Positions 51,114 to 63,956 are shown, numbered from the stretch's first letter. The stretch is 64,000 nucleotides of DNA from Entonaema liquescens (GCA_902805475.1 CADCSX010000023.1:2914001-2978000); one strand, 5' to 3'. Made by a program: numbers and translations. The notes: generated by a model from the sequence alone, not told the origin.

Positions 51114-52168
51114 CTTGCGTTGGGTAGAGTACTTTTCCTGCCTATATTGTTGGCTTATGAAACTCGCGTATCTTTTAGCCACTCTGTGGTGTAGTGTGGT
51201 AAACCAGAATCCATCTACAGCGCTTGGGGAAGAGGACCTATTTTCAGCCCTACGTTTTAGTACGGTAACGCCGGCTTATAACCAACTCCGACCTAGGTCT
51301 AGAGCTCGATGGTCCCGTGCCAAGGCATCTCACGATCTTAAATACCCGCTCGCTTACCTAGGTAGCTATCAGTCGCACCTATAGCTTCTCGTTGCCATTT
51401 GATAATCACTATTTTCCAGAATATTATTACGTTATCTGAGACCCGATTACTTCGAAAAGGCTTGACCGCGTGATATTTTCGAGTCAGCATAAACTATCCA
51501 TCTATTGAGCATTGTTGTGATAGTGGCGCCAACTAGTTACCCCGAGTCCTATTTTTTCTTTCTTGGAGTATTTGTTTACTTTGATGAGTCTAGTAGGCAG
51601 TGGCTGTGTTTGAAAGAACTGATTGGTCTAAGTAACGTGGTATTCATTCAAACAGATCTCCATGAATATACCTACCTGAGGTTTCAAAAGATACTCTGAC
51701 TAAGATGTGCCTTGTCGTAGGAGCCTGAAACCATGTGCCATACGACCTGAGGCGTTGATCAATGGGGCGCCATGCAAACTAAATTTATTTTCTCAGGACC
51801 CGTACCAGGTTTACAAGGTTACTTTGCAGACATGGGAGTTGATGACATGGCGGTTTCTGCTGTTTCTGAGCTTCAAGTGGGAAAGCTGAGAACTGCCAAG
51901 CCTATTCCATCCACTTGGATAGGCGAGGGCTACGGTAGATGGCCCGGGAACCTTGTCCGCTACCGTAGCAGTGCAGCAATAGTGCCGCGAAAGCCTCGCT
52001 CCGCCACGACCGGGACGGAAAGATATCAAGCACGCGTGCCCTCCTACTACATGAAGGAGATGCGGCTCTTCTCTTTCTTTTAGACCGACAGACTCCTGCT
52101 AGGGCATAATAGCACGTCTGTCCAGCAATGATTCGAAAACGCTAAAGAGATCGAGGATAAGCGACGTT
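51114..52168. other. intergenic between divergent genes
   Basis: About 1.05 kb that should hold promoters for the small membrane protein and the DUF3433 gene. A 104-codon frame at 51,772-52,083 has no motif, and I do not call it. Confidence 0.5.
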
Positions 52169-55100
52169 ATGTCACACATCACCACGGCACCGCGTACGGA
52201 CAGGGTGGCGTTTAATGCCCTGCCTCAATCGCATACGCGGAATGCGAGTTCGGGACATTTGGATGAATCGTATGACAACGACAACGACAACGAAAGAAGT
52301 CAACTGAATGAGCAACGATACGATAGAGATGATCCATCAAGTGAAATAAGACACTACGGCGGTTCGGTGGCTTCACGTAGTGAAGAGAATCTTTCCAAAT
52401 ATGGCGGTAGTCAGTCGTTGCGTAGTAGGGGGACGGACTATTCTCAGGTTCCAACCAGCTACAAACCCAACATGATAACCTATAGCGAATCAACCCTAGT
52501 CGTTGCGCCAGAAATAGATCGAGAGCGTCCCAACTATAAGCCGTCCGCTCTTAGATGGCCTTTCTTGACCGTTTTACTACTTGTAGTATCCGCCCTCCTT
52601 GGGTTGATAGTATGGGCTTTGAATGTTCTACCTGTTCTCAGAAACGACCTGAATATCTTATCTGAGGGCATTCATAAAAGAGACGTTCAGGAACACTCGC
52701 CTTATACAGTCGTTCGGATCTCCTTTACGGATGTTACACCGATTCTTGTACCTACCTCTCTGGAGGGTCGCGCTGAGAATGAACCTGAACCTGAACCGGA
52801 GCCGGGGCCGGGGCCGGAACCTGCTATCTCACCTACGCCTGAGGCTACACCTGCATCTGGAGATGCGCCAATATCTGAGGATGGACCACCAACAGTACCC
52901 GTAACGCCTACGGGAGGAGACTTTGGACACATCGGTGACCAGACTATCAGCGAACCAGCGGAGCCAACGACAACACCACCGCCAGATGAAGATACCACAC
53001 ACCCTAAAGATGACCCTGCGCCAGATACTTCCAGTATAGCCTACTCGAAGCCAGAGGAGGACTTCGGTCACGTAGGTGGGCCTATTACTATCTCGGAGAA
53101 GGCACCGACATCGCTGTATCTACCTCCGCCAGACAGCCACGGTAATATAGGATCGAAGACAGTGACAGAGACCGTAGCGGACACAGACTACGGCGACGTT
53201 GGATCGACAACAATCAATGAATCCGTGCCATCATCAAATCACGGCGACGTCGGTACAATTACGATCTCAGAGACAGTGCCACGGACACCAACCTTCGTGG
53301 CGCCAACCGTCACCACTATAACCAACTCAGAGGGTGTCACAATCACTTCAACGAGCATCCCGGAACCCGTCTCGACACCCCAGACAATCACCCTGACCGA
53401 CTCCGAAGGTCGACCTACAGCGACCCAGGAAACCAGCATACTCGTCACGCCCTCCATCATAACCCATACGGACTCAGCCGGGACGCCCACCGCAACACAG
53501 ACCTTATACCCATTCATCCCCCCTCCATCGGACGATAGCGACGGCACCAACGACAACGTTGTCACTAAGGTCTACCACATCAACCACGTGCAATACTTCA
53601 TCGGCAGCTTCCTGCCCACGCTCCTCGCCATCGCTCTCGGCATCCCCGTCCGCATCCTCGACGTCAACGCGAAGATCCTGCAGCCGTGGCACGAGCTGGC
53701 GCACGACCGCGGGGCCGCCGGTCGCGACTCCCTGTGTCTGAATACCTCGGGCATACAGTCCATCGCGGCAAGTCTGCGCTCGCTAGTCGGCGGCCAGGCG
53801 CTCGTGTTTTAACAACCGTGCTCGTGCTCGCCTCCGCGCTGCTGATCCCCATCTCCGCCGAAGCCGTCAAGTTCGACCTGCGCGGGATCGGCTGCGTGGC
53901 GGGGAGCGGGAATGCCAGTAACTGCGCGTACGTGCTCAGCGTGTTCGACCAGGCGGCCAAGGCCACGGCTGTGCTGTTGGGCTTTATGGCCTTCGCAACC
54001 CTGATGCTGCTCATAGTGCTTGCGCGATGGCGCTCCGGGATCAGCACGAACCCGTGGAGTATCTGCGGAACGGCATCGCTGTCGCTGAACCCGGATGTGC
54101 GTCACCTGTTCACGAGCCTACCGGCCGGGATCGACGCGGGCAAGATGCCGAAGAAACTCCTAGAGTCCGTCTTTGAGGACCGGTGGTTCAAGCTGGGGTA
54201 TTTCTACGGAGCGAACGGGACGGTAGAGTATGGAGTTATGCTGCGCGAGAATGGGTATGGCGATAAGTCCGTTCTAGATCCAATGGGTGAAGAACCACAA
54301 GACCATCATGCTACGCCGACGAAGCCGAGACATTATTTACCCTTCCTCATGCTAGGATATATAGGACGAGGCTTGTTTCTATTCATTCTATGCGGGCTCC
54401 TGGGCCTGATTCTGTACTACAACAATACGGGCGGGGATACAGCGTTCGAGAGGTTTATGGATAGCGAGTCGTTCGGCGTGCGGTTTCTGTTTACCAGTGT
54501 CGGTGTTACTATCAGTTTTTTCTGGGCTTCGTTCTTTAGTAGTAAGTTTTCCCATTCCTAGGTCAGACTTGAAAATCTAACGACGTATAAAGGCATTGCT
54601 ATCCTGAGCCCCTATCAGCTCATTGCCAACTCACCACAACACGCCCGACGATCAATTCTGCTTGCGCCTCCTACTAACGCCTTCTCGGGGTTGCTGTCCT
54701 CGGTGCGACGACGTCACGGCTTCCTTGCTGTTGTTGCGTCAACTTCCATCCTTTCCGAGTTCCTAACTATTTTCCTTAGCAACATTCCTTACCGGGTCAC
54801 ACAGACCTTTCTACTGCATATGGTCTGCACATGGTCTGCCGTTGGCATCCTCTGCATCATGGTGATCGTCGTTGTTGCCTCGTTCTTCATCACAGTATGT
54901 CTTGCCCGAACCATTCTTACTTCATATCTAGGTAGATAACTAATTCCTAACTTTTGTAGTGGCCGCATATGCCCGTCGACCCCAGTACTATCGCGGGAGC
55001 CATGTACTATGTATGCGATTCGTGGATGCTCAGCCGCTTTGAGGGCCTAAGCACGTTGAAGCGCGATGATAGGGACTGGCGCGTCAATGAGATGGGGCTG

Positions 55101-55199
55101 AAGTACGAGTTTGGAGAGATCAGGGGCGCCTCGGGCATAGCGCGAATCGGGGTAGATGCATCATCATCATCATCATCTGGAAACATAACCTGGGCATAA
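52169..55199 (+). CDS. DUF3433-family multi-pass membrane protein with repeat-bearing ectodomain; apparent frameshift
   Basis: The frame runs from 52169 to a TAA at 53810-53812. The obvious continuation is in the next frame (ALVF then LTTVLVLASALLIP), which would need the T run at 53807-53810 to have five T instead of four. It then runs to 54541, with further exons 54593-54894 and 54960-55199. The N-terminus is charged and disordered, followed by a helix at 131-151, then an acidic Pro-rich loop (EPEPEPEP) and about five imperfect repeats of roughly 25 residues around FGHIG/HGDVG...ISE. VQYFIGSFLPTLLAIALGIPVRILD begins the first DUF3433 region. A second lies in the later exons (LGYIGRGLFLF, SPYQLI, FLLHMVC). 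The family is fungal and of unknown function. The frameshift is more likely an assembly indel than a real break, because both sides keep family-like sequence. Confidence 0.8.
53807..53810 (+). other. site of apparent -1 bp indel (TTTT) in the DUF3433 gene
   Basis: Adding one T would join both coding frames without a stop. No intron with GT...AG borders explains the frame change. Confidence 0.7.
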
Positions 55200-56277
55200 T
55201 GGGTTAGAATTTATTAGACTGTATTAGATATGTACATAATGTAATAATAATATAGACCCTGATCAAATCATTTTTCGTAATATAGGGTGTATATGTTTCT
55301 GCATATCGTTATGACATCTCTATTATTATCTTGGTTTCAACTCCTAACTGTAGCTTAATATTTTTAAGAACATGTCTAATAGACCCCATCTCCCTTATTT
55401 GAACGCTTCAGATATATATGATATGGGGCTGATTGAGATGTGCTTGGGGGTTTCAAGCTTAAAGAGCAGAAGAATAGACCGTGGCAGTGAGGTCATGCGG
55501 GCTCGGCATGCAAGTCACACTTCTCGCCCCCGAAAGGGGAATAAATATCCTATCGAATCCGGGGCCGGAGGATTGGCTTGACGTGTAGTTAGACATGCCT
55601 CTACAACTTCTCCCCTATAGGAAGCAAAGGGTGACCAAACCCATCCCATGATAAGGCTCGGATGCAAAAGGCTTAAGCAAAAAGTCTGAATTGATTCCTA
55701 CCATTGGGCTTCACGTTTATCAGCCCTCAGCCAACTACATCGGCCGAATGCGTGCCTGGTGCTGTTTAGCCGCCGAGCATGAATTAAAGCACCAACGAGA
55801 GCCATTACCAGATATCGTCTTTGATTGGATACGGCATGACAGGTCACCCCCAACACTCTAGGGTTTAGAGGACCCAATTGGATAAACCGAGCCCAGCTCC
55901 CAGGTTTGCAGCAGGTATGGTTTTTATTCTCCGAAAACCATTGATTTGTGTGACGAGCTCGTGCGTCGATGCTAGCCGGGGGCCAGCAACGAGGCAGGAT
56001 GAGGAGGCGAAGGGGTCACCATAAATTCTAAACTGGTCACATTGACATATTTCGAGTTCCATTCGAACGATGAGTTCTCAGATTGGCTAAACCGGTCGTA
56101 TGAGATAGTTGACTGATAATTATATAAAGCCGTAGCTGAGAATTGACAGATATGCATATCAACAAGATCCCACGCACTATTACTCAATGTCATCATCAGT
56201 CATATAATCTAACTGATTTTGATTAGTTCAAATTATCATTGCGTAGTGCAATAACAGTATACTTCAATAAACTCAAG
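55200..56277. other. intergenic, no supported gene
   Basis: About 1.1 kb. A 69-codon frame at 55,372-55,581 is not supported by motifs. The 3' half should be the promoter of the Hce2-type gene. Confidence 0.5.
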
Positions 56278-56832
56278 ATGCGTCCTCGGCAAATCCTCAC
56301 CTCCCTCATGACACCGGCTATAGTCGTGAGCCTTCCAACAAGCCCAACCGGCCCACACGCCAGCGAACCTTCATCGCGTAGCGTAGCGCAGACCTGCGGG
56401 CTCTATAAATATGCCGAGACACCCATAAACCCGCCGGCGTGCTGGGCGTGGTACGCGCAAACATCGCAGCCATCCGACTATTGTGGCGGTAGTACTTTCA
56501 AGTCCATCACTTCATCCTCGCCACCATCAACCAGCTGGCTCGACTCGTGTGCGTCCTTACGTGCCGCCCAGCTCTCCTCGCCGCGGGACTTCTTCCTGGC
56601 AGATTACGCTACTGACGGATTCAACATACTCCTCGTATCGGGCAGCTGCAGTTTTCAGGTCCAGCCGGCGACACCACCGTCTAGTGACCAGGTCTATGTC
56701 GGCAGCACTGACGTTGCCGACATCCTCGAATCCGCTATAGCCGCCAGTCGGAAAGCAGGTGGAAATGTTGGTATCGAGGGCAGCATGACCTGCTCGCCTG
56801 GTATCGTGCGCTGGAGGATGATACCTGTTTGA
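56278..56832 (+). CDS. secreted Hce2 (ECP2-homologue) domain protein, putative effector
   Basis: Single exon, 184 residues from the ATG at 56278. The N-terminus is short and only moderately hydrophobic (ILTSLMTPAIVVSLP), a weak but plausible signal peptide. From about residue 69 it follows the Hce2 layout: YCGGSTF, a Cys in WLDSCASL, a GSCSFQV strand, a DVADILESAI helix, and GNVGIEGSMTC near the end with a final Trp-containing strand. Hce2 proteins descend from Cladosporium Ecp2. They are found singly as secreted plant-interaction effectors or fused to chitinases. Here the domain stands alone. Additional Cys residues (CGLYKY, PACWAW) precede it. Role in host interaction or antagonism is inference. 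Confidence 0.78.
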   Translation: MRPRQILTSLMTPAIVVSLPTSPTGPHASEPSSRSVAQTCGLYKYAETPINPPACWAWYAQTSQPSDYCGGSTFKSITSSSPPSTSWLDSCASLRAAQLSSPRDFFLADYATDGFNILLVSGSCSFQVQPATPPSSDQVYVGSTDVADILESAIAASRKAGGNVGIEGSMTCSPGIVRWRMIPV

Positions 56833-58334
56833 ATGGTCGGTTGAACTTGTCGACCTAGGGGTATAGTAGAGCATTATCCAATCAACCACAAATGATTTGA
56901 AATTGAAAGTTTTAAGAGTGCAAAACTCGGTAAAATCAGATTAGGAGGGTTTTCTTACGGCAAATATTGATCCATCCCATCTCAAGCCTATGTTCAATTT
57001 CTTCAATACAAGCTAGCCACGTCACCCAGTTACAACTGAAGTCTTCCATATTGAAAACGATCAAGTACTTTTGTATTGCAGCAAAGCGCCTATAGCGAGT
57101 GTTTCTCCATATTCCGTTGACTTGCTTCCCCTATCCAAAACCCGACTATTCTGACTACCTCCTAAATGACAACGCTTCTTCACCGTTGATAGCTATAAAT
57201 CAATAGATGGGAAACAGTCAGTCGAATTACGCAGAGCGGAGGTCGCGGCGATAGGCGATTCGAGGAAGGCGAAAAACCTTGGCACGGCGACATAACCATA
57301 TACAAATGCAAATAATTTTATCAAATCTTCTGCTCCATCTGCCCTCATTCTGTTCTGTCCTCCAGTGAAAACAAATCCTTACTCAGCAATGAAATTTTAC
57401 TCTTGCTGTCTTCGTCTTCATCGCTTCGTTCGTCATTTCCAATCGCTCCGAAGCTATGCCGGCCCTATCGCCAGGGACGCCCCGTAGATGCTCTTTAGAA
57501 CAAAAAATTAGTTGGGGATCTCCCAGTCTAGTCGGCCAGCCAGCATCGCGTTGCCATCTAATGATGTGCATATGCGTCATAACAGCGTAACCATCGTAAA
57601 GAGGTCCTCCAGGCTTGACAACCCCCCTTGGAAGCCGTCAAGACCTCAAGACACCTCGGAGGGTATAGGAGTTCGAGTCGTGATGCCGTGAATGGTCGCC
57701 CATAAATTGCTGTATGGTGTATCCAGAGATGGTTCATTTGTCGATCATCGTGAAGAGGGTATTGTAAAACGGAACGATGTGTATCATTGTTCCCCTAGAA
57801 TTTTTTTTTGGTTCCATGCAACACTGCAACCTTTCACCATCGCAAACTCCATGATATGTATGTTGTTCTTTCCCAATCCAGGACGGCCGGAGAAACTCTG
57901 ATGGAAGGCGAAAAAAACAATATTCCAAAATCAAATCTCATATTACAAGGTATTATTAGTTCAAAACAACGAGACGGGAAAAAAGTCAAAACGCAATAAT
58001 GCAGGTCGAACCGTTAATCGGAGTGAGAATCGTGCTGCGACAGGTTGAAGCATAGCGTAAAGTCAACGAAGGGAATAAGTCTATGTCATAAGTCGTCTCT
58101 CGTTGTGTTGTGCTTGCGACGGAGATCTAACGCTCGTGGCGAAGGCGGATTGGACAGATGATGGGCTTTAAAGGCGAGGTTTTCAATGCCCTCTGGAAGG
58201 TAGTGATAGCGAGTTCAGCAAGATCATCGTGGCGGTAGACAAATAACTGTTCAAGGACTGCAAGACCATCCGATTAATGTATCTCTGCTGTTCCATAAGG
58301 CCGCCTCTCATACTAGGATGGAAGTAAAGCCGGA
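56833..58334. other. intergenic between convergent genes, no supported gene
   Basis: About 1.5 kb between the 3' ends of the Hce2-type gene and the PIN4-like gene. Short frames at 57,383-57,580 and 57,692-57,999 overlap each other on both strands and lack motifs. Part is probably the 3' UTR of the PIN4-like gene. Confidence 0.5.
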
Positions 58335-60311
58335 TCAATGGAAGCGCGCAGTACCGGAGCTGCGACCTGCATCTGATGAATCTATACGCAGTTTAAGTTA
58401 ATAATAGATACCCCACGAAGCATTCGGGGATACTAACCACTACCCCTCTGCATATGACCGCGACTTCGTCCGCCGAACCCTTGACCGGCTTCTCCCCATT
58501 CTGGACCACGCGGTTGCCTGTCAGGAGCATTACGGTTTGCTGCTCCATTGGCTCCCGGTCTCTGGCTTCCAATAGCCCCGGGCGTTTCCCTAGCACGCAT
58601 ATGGGAAGTGTTCGAGTCAAAACCCAAGCTCATAGAGCTCATGTTGCCCGCTAATAAAGCGTCGGTGCTCGATGTAGCATTTTGACCTGATGTCGGGGTT
58701 AAATTTGGCGGCGTGGTCAGTGAGTTTTGGGAAAAATCACCATAGCGGGCCCCAAGGCCGTTTCCAAGGCCAGCATAGCTCGAACCAGATGGTGCGGGGC
58801 TCGGACTGTGTGTGCGCAGATCTGCGAAGCTCTTAGCCGCCCTTAGATTGTTCGGTATCCCATTGTCTGGACTGCCCGGCAGTTCCAGGGTAGGGCCCTG
58901 TCTACCTAGTGCATGATAAGCGCTGGAACCTATGCGAGATTCCGTAAAATCATATGTAGCGGCGCGACTTAACCCGCGCCGATGATCTTCCCAGGAAACA
59001 TTAGGGAGTTGGCTCTGAGCATGAACAGGAGGTGAGTTCTGAGGTCGCTTCATGATTTGGATCTGTCTTCGATCAGCTTCCCCGACGGACCTATGCTCCA
59101 AGCCCATGTTATGGGCAAGTATATGTATCTGTCGGCGCTGTTCGGGGTAACATCAGACGAGAAGATATGAACTTCGCGGGCTGGATCATTTTTGAACAAG
59201 GTCAACTGTGTATAAAACTCGAGGGTCGTAGGATCGTTCAAGTCAACGTCACCTATAAGGAAGTTAGTAATGACATCTTCAATGGGTAGTTGGAGGGGAA
59301 CTCACGTAAAGGCGAATTGCTTGGCTGCTTGTTGACACTGACACCAAGGGCCTGTAGCGCGCTCTGCTGGTGCATAGGAAGTGGCGCTCGATGCTGCTCT
59401 TCGAGTTGGCCTCGCTTTTCACGCTTCTCTCGGTCGATCCTGTCACGCTCGTCTTGCGGTAACATCTTCTTATATTCAACGCGCAACTTGCGACCCATAA
59501 CCTCCAATCCATTCATCTTCTGAATCACAATGGCAGTATCATCAGCTGTCGAGAAGTTGGCGAAGGCTAACCCTCTAAATACGCCTTTGTCAAAATGGTA
59601 GTTGAAAGCGTACGGCTGAGGAAGGTTCATGGATGCCATGAGTCCTTGGAGAATCTCCTTTCGACACTGAAACTGAATATTCTTTATCACGATAGCCGTT
59701 GGAATGAGTTGTTCAGAGTCGCCCGCGCCAGGAGTGGTCATCATTCCTCGTGAATCCGCGGCAGCGCCAGCCAGGTCATGCTCATTTCCGTTCATCGACA
59801 TGCTTGGATCGTAGAGTTGAGGCATCGAGTGCACGCCCATCCCGGATTGGTCAGTCCACGTCTAGTTCAATTTCCGATCAGCACAGTCCTCATCATTTCT
59901 AATATACGCGAAAGGGGTACTCACCGTAGGCAAAGCGGCTCGCCTATTTACAGCCCTCACCGCTAACCTACCGTTGCCATTCATGGGACCGTTCATGGTG
60001 GCTACTCCGCCATTATAGCCCCACGTCTGGCTATTTTCCAACATGTAGCCGGATTGCATTGCGCTTGGTGCAACGCGATCAAATCTCGATAAAGATTCGT
60101 AGCCCGCGCCGCCGATACGGTCGTCGTGTCCGTATACCGAACCAGATGCCATGTGCTGACCAAGGGATTCCATAGGTCGTTGACCCGATCGGTTACCCCC
60201 TAAGCCTGAAGGCAAGCCAACGGTAGCATAACCCTGTCTCGTCGACCCAGGCGACCTATTCGCTGTCGTCGGATAATCGTAATACATGTCGTGTTGCTGT
60301 TGTTGGTTCAT
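58335..60311 (-). CDS. PIN4-like RNA-binding protein with RRM and R3H domains (4 exons); apparent frameshift
   Basis: Exons 60311-59925, 59861-59306, 59252-58438 and 58381-58335. The first encodes a Gln/Gly/Ser-rich start (MNQQQQHDMYYDYP). The second holds an RRM: AIVIKNIQFQCRKE as RNP2-type and FRGLAFANF as RNP1, followed by a charged helix. The third starts with LNDPTTLEFYTQLTLF and an R3H module ending HILAHNMGLEHRSVG. The last exon adds DSSDAGRSSGTARFH. The R3H reads through only if the C run at 59,144-59,147 has five bases rather than four (VTP, then EQRRQIHILAH). Yeast Pin4 is an RRM protein linked to cell-cycle and DNA-damage checkpoint control, while RRM+R3H proteins of this type are widespread in filamentous fungi. 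The C-terminal half is disordered and Ser/Pro/Gly-rich. An upstream in-frame GTG is not used. Confidence 0.85.
59144..59147 (-). other. site of apparent -1 bp indel (CCCC) in the PIN4-like gene
   Basis: On the coding strand the run reads CCCC. One more C would restore a continuous R3H domain. The frame change falls inside the domain with no possible intron. Confidence 0.7.
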
Positions 60312-63300
60312 GATTGCCACAATAGTATTGAGGGCTGGTGCAGCTGCTGTGGGGAGCCAGCAGGCTGCAGCTCCCTTTCTACACGTATATAGACGGGCGA
60401 AAACGCCTTAGTTGAGTTCTGTATCAGAACTCAAGACCTACGCTAGGTCTCTAAGAAAAAGAATAAGCACGAGACAAAGCGCCGTCGTGGAAACCGTTGT
60501 CTTTTGCAGAGACGAGGGTTTACCCGTGCGTAAAAATCGGCAGGAAGATAAAAGTAGTGTCGGTCGAAGGGGCAGCGATGGTTATGGCTGGTTGGCTGAA
60601 AAGTTAGGCAGGATTGGCTTGTGCAGTAAAAATGCAAGAAGCCGAAACGAAGATTAGGTCGGGTAGTATGCCGTCACAAAGCTCGAAAAGCGAGTAGCTT
60701 ACTCCTGAGCGCCAGGTCGCCAGATCTTCCCTATATATGATAGGTCCTAAACCTCTAGAAAGGGGACTCAGGCCTGTCCTGAAGTTGATGCGGTGGAGAA
60801 AAAATTGGCCTGCAGCAAAGGCAGGTTGAAAAAAAGGCGGCGAAGAATTGCGGGCTTGACCGCAGGGACCCCCAACCTAGGTAAGTTAGGATTTTCTTTT
60901 CCTTGACTTTAAATTTTTTGATTTTTTGATTTTTTTTTACTTTCCTCCCCGTACACCTGATTAATCAAGGGCTAACCTAGAATTCAAGATGACAATACCC
61001 TCGAAAAAAAAAAACTCTACTCCTGTCGTCGCAAAGTTTCGCCGTAAAAGTATGTCAAGTAATAATTTATGGCCAAATAGTGCAAGTTTATAGCGACCAG
61101 GTAACAGAGGAATAGTGACACTGTTTGTACGCGACGCGCGAAAACTTCAGGTCCAATAAACCGACTTTCCAAGTTGGCTATTTAGGGGGGTAGTAGGCAA
61201 GTAAGCAAGGGTATGAGGATACGTAAGGCGTGATGGGTCAACCGGGGAACCTCTCGCGGGCCAGGGGGGACAGCTAGAGGCCTCGGCGGATCGAATATGT
61301 AACGATAAGATTGGATGGTTGACCGAAGTAGAACTGAAGCCGGTGCCTATCAAGTTGAAGCGGAGAGATATATTGGTGGTAATGATAGTTGGTTGAAGGG
61401 CAGAAAGAAAACTTTAGGTCTTGGGATTTGTCCACAAGTAACGAGCAGGTAACCAGTTGTAATCGACTTGGGGGTTAGGTACTCTTAAGTTAAGTGGCTG
61501 TTAAAATTCTGGGTGTAGCTGAATGAGATACAAGCCAGACAAAGACTGAAGGACCAATCAGAGCCCGAGTAGAGGATGAGAGGAGGTACCGCTCGGAGGA
61601 GGGCGCGGGATAGATGATGGCGAAAGGAGAAGGGAAAGAGAAGGGGAGTAAAATATGGCAATATGCCTTAGAAGACAACGAGGATCATCGGGTAGATAAT
61701 ACGATAAGTAATTATGTAGTAGCGTAGAATTTCGAGAAGATGAAAAATATCTCCAGCTAGAATTTTTCTTCCAGAGCAAGGCATGGAAACTTGGCACTTG
61801 AGAGATTCCCAGGGGTGATGGGGGGCTAATAGGGTAGAGAAGGTGGATCGCGAATGGTTGATGGGAAAAAAAAAAACAATGCCAGAAGCTTTGAAGGGAA
61901 ATTATTGGCTTACAATTGATAAGGAGTAATGTACCGTGCTTAAGCTCTTTCTGCTATCAATTTACGCTGCTAACTTTAGGGGGGGGAAATCTCACTAGGT
62001 TAGACGGGTTACGAAGTACGAGGTACAACAACATACGGATTGTAAAATTAAATGAACTTTATACTGTGCTCGAAGCATAAATTGGTCTATTCGTCGGGAC
62101 GCTTAGGCCATCCTCAAAGCCCCTAAAACGACCATTTTGTACAGTGCAGCGCAAACTAACAATTTACAGTATATTAGCATTACTTACTAGTGCACTACAC
62201 ACATAAAGTAGCCCTAAAGCCTAAAGTAGCAGGCCTACAAGCATAAAAATGTGCCTCTGGTGCACGGGGCAACAGGATCGGCTCCCTCGACAACAATCAT
62301 CGTCATCATCAACATCAAGTCTGGACAGAGCCCCAAACATACATGTCGATATATTCTGTTTTGAACTATCTAAACTAGCAAGTTTATACATATATATATA
62401 TATATATATATATATTAGTAAACTAACTAATATTACATAACCAACGTCGCTTTCTATATGGCCAGACTAACTCGCCGCCAGGTCCGAGACAGCTACCTGC
62501 CTCACTTATACACAGTATCACCTGCATTGCTCCCCTAGCCCACCTAAGCTATGTCGCCCCATACACATTTTACCTAATTCAGGTATTATCAGACTGATTT
62601 ATTACAAGCTATCTCGCGTATTACTCGAGCGGTTCCTCTGCACTGGGCCTTATCACGGGACAAGGCTACCGGAGTGGGATACATATTAAAAGCCTCGTGA
62701 GCATTTGCAACACACCCTCTTCTTGGTTAATAGCTCCGCTTTTCAACATAATATCAAGTGACCTTTTCATATTATTCTCCAATACTTGTAAAAAAAAAAA
62801 AAAAAAAAACCTGAAGAACACATATAAATGCTGCCGTCCTCCATATTAAACCACGGCAGTCTGGTTGTATTTGCATATTTTGCAGGGGACGACAGTGGGG
62901 TTCTACTCCGAGTAGTTGAAGCTTTACGGCCGCCATACACGTTTGGTAGGATTAGGGAAAGACGTGAGACGTGAAACATGCATGCATGGCGTCGAGATCA
63001 TACAGATCCCCAAAACGGCGGCTGCAGAAGGACAATAGAAGAAACCAATAAACCCTCTGTTTTCCCCCAGGGGCACCGAGATTCACGAACGAATATTTTT
63101 ACACACGGCCCAACTGCAAACCTTTTTTCTACTTAAATTCTTCCAACGTTTTCAAAGTCGGGATCAAGTACTATTTACCATTTAGGTACCTCTCGCTCCA
63201 TTTCCTAATATCTTGGTTGGAGTCCGAACATCTCCCAGGTATCCTCGAAGAACACTCTAAATCCCTATAAGAATAATTCCAGAACATCAACCGAATCAGA

Positions 63301-63956
63301 TTAACGTCACAGCCCAAGTTTTGACACATAAACCCCGGCAGATGTTGAATCTCTACTCCCTTGTGACACTGTATCTGGTGATGGAATGTGCCTGATGCAA
63401 CCTATTTCATGTAGATCACGAGCACTGCATTACAGGGTCGCTGATCAGAGGTACATAGAGTCCAGTACCCAACCTACCAACGCCGCGAGGCGCAACATGC
63501 AGCGGATGTCACCATTCTGTGAGTCTTTTTTAATATGCAATCCCACCATAATAGCTTCTCCCCGCGTATTTACGAGATGGGCCATCATTTCGGTCCAATC
63601 TTATGCGGGCAACAATGCCCAACTTCGCCTATCGAGCCGCATGCCATCCAATCCATTCATCTATTCATCTATTCATCCTGTTTGCTCAAATACACGATGC
63701 TTTATTCTTCTTCGTTATGTACAACGTACAATACCCAGATATGTAAGAGCGAGCGACTGTCTCCATCGTCCTGTTTCCATGGTATTGGCAACCTTCGATA
63801 TCCACGGTAGGTATTCCTCGGCCTGTCAACTCTCCAGCCTACCGGCTCGTCTGTGCGCTCACGTACCCAGTTTCCAGGGTTCGTTCTGAGATCAGATCGC
63901 AAATTGGTCTTAACATCCCCGGTCAAACCCCTAGGGATTCGAAATGATCGTTCACC
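60312..63956. other. long upstream region of the PIN4-like gene, no supported gene
   Basis: About 3.6 kb. The part next to the gene may be a long leader and promoter, with purine- and pyrimidine-skewed runs, including GATTTTTT repeated at about 60,918-60,940. Open frames at 61,147-61,797 and 63,386-63,889 have no motifs. A 20-base A run lies at 62,790-62,809. No tRNA or snRNA recognised. Confidence 0.5.
62391..62414. repeat. (TA)12 microsatellite
   Basis: Twelve uninterrupted TA dinucleotides. Confidence 0.9.

Noticed and set aside
53801..53815. Programmed -1 ribosomal frameshift at GTGTTTTAACAA
   Set aside because: The zero-frame codons (GTG TTT TAA) do not form an X XXY YYZ slippery site, and the second homopolymer frameshift nearby favours an assembly indel.
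63386..63889. 167-codon open frame near the right edge
   Set aside because: No domain, no signal peptide, and the composition looks like translated non-coding DNA. A neighbouring overlapping frame is equally open.
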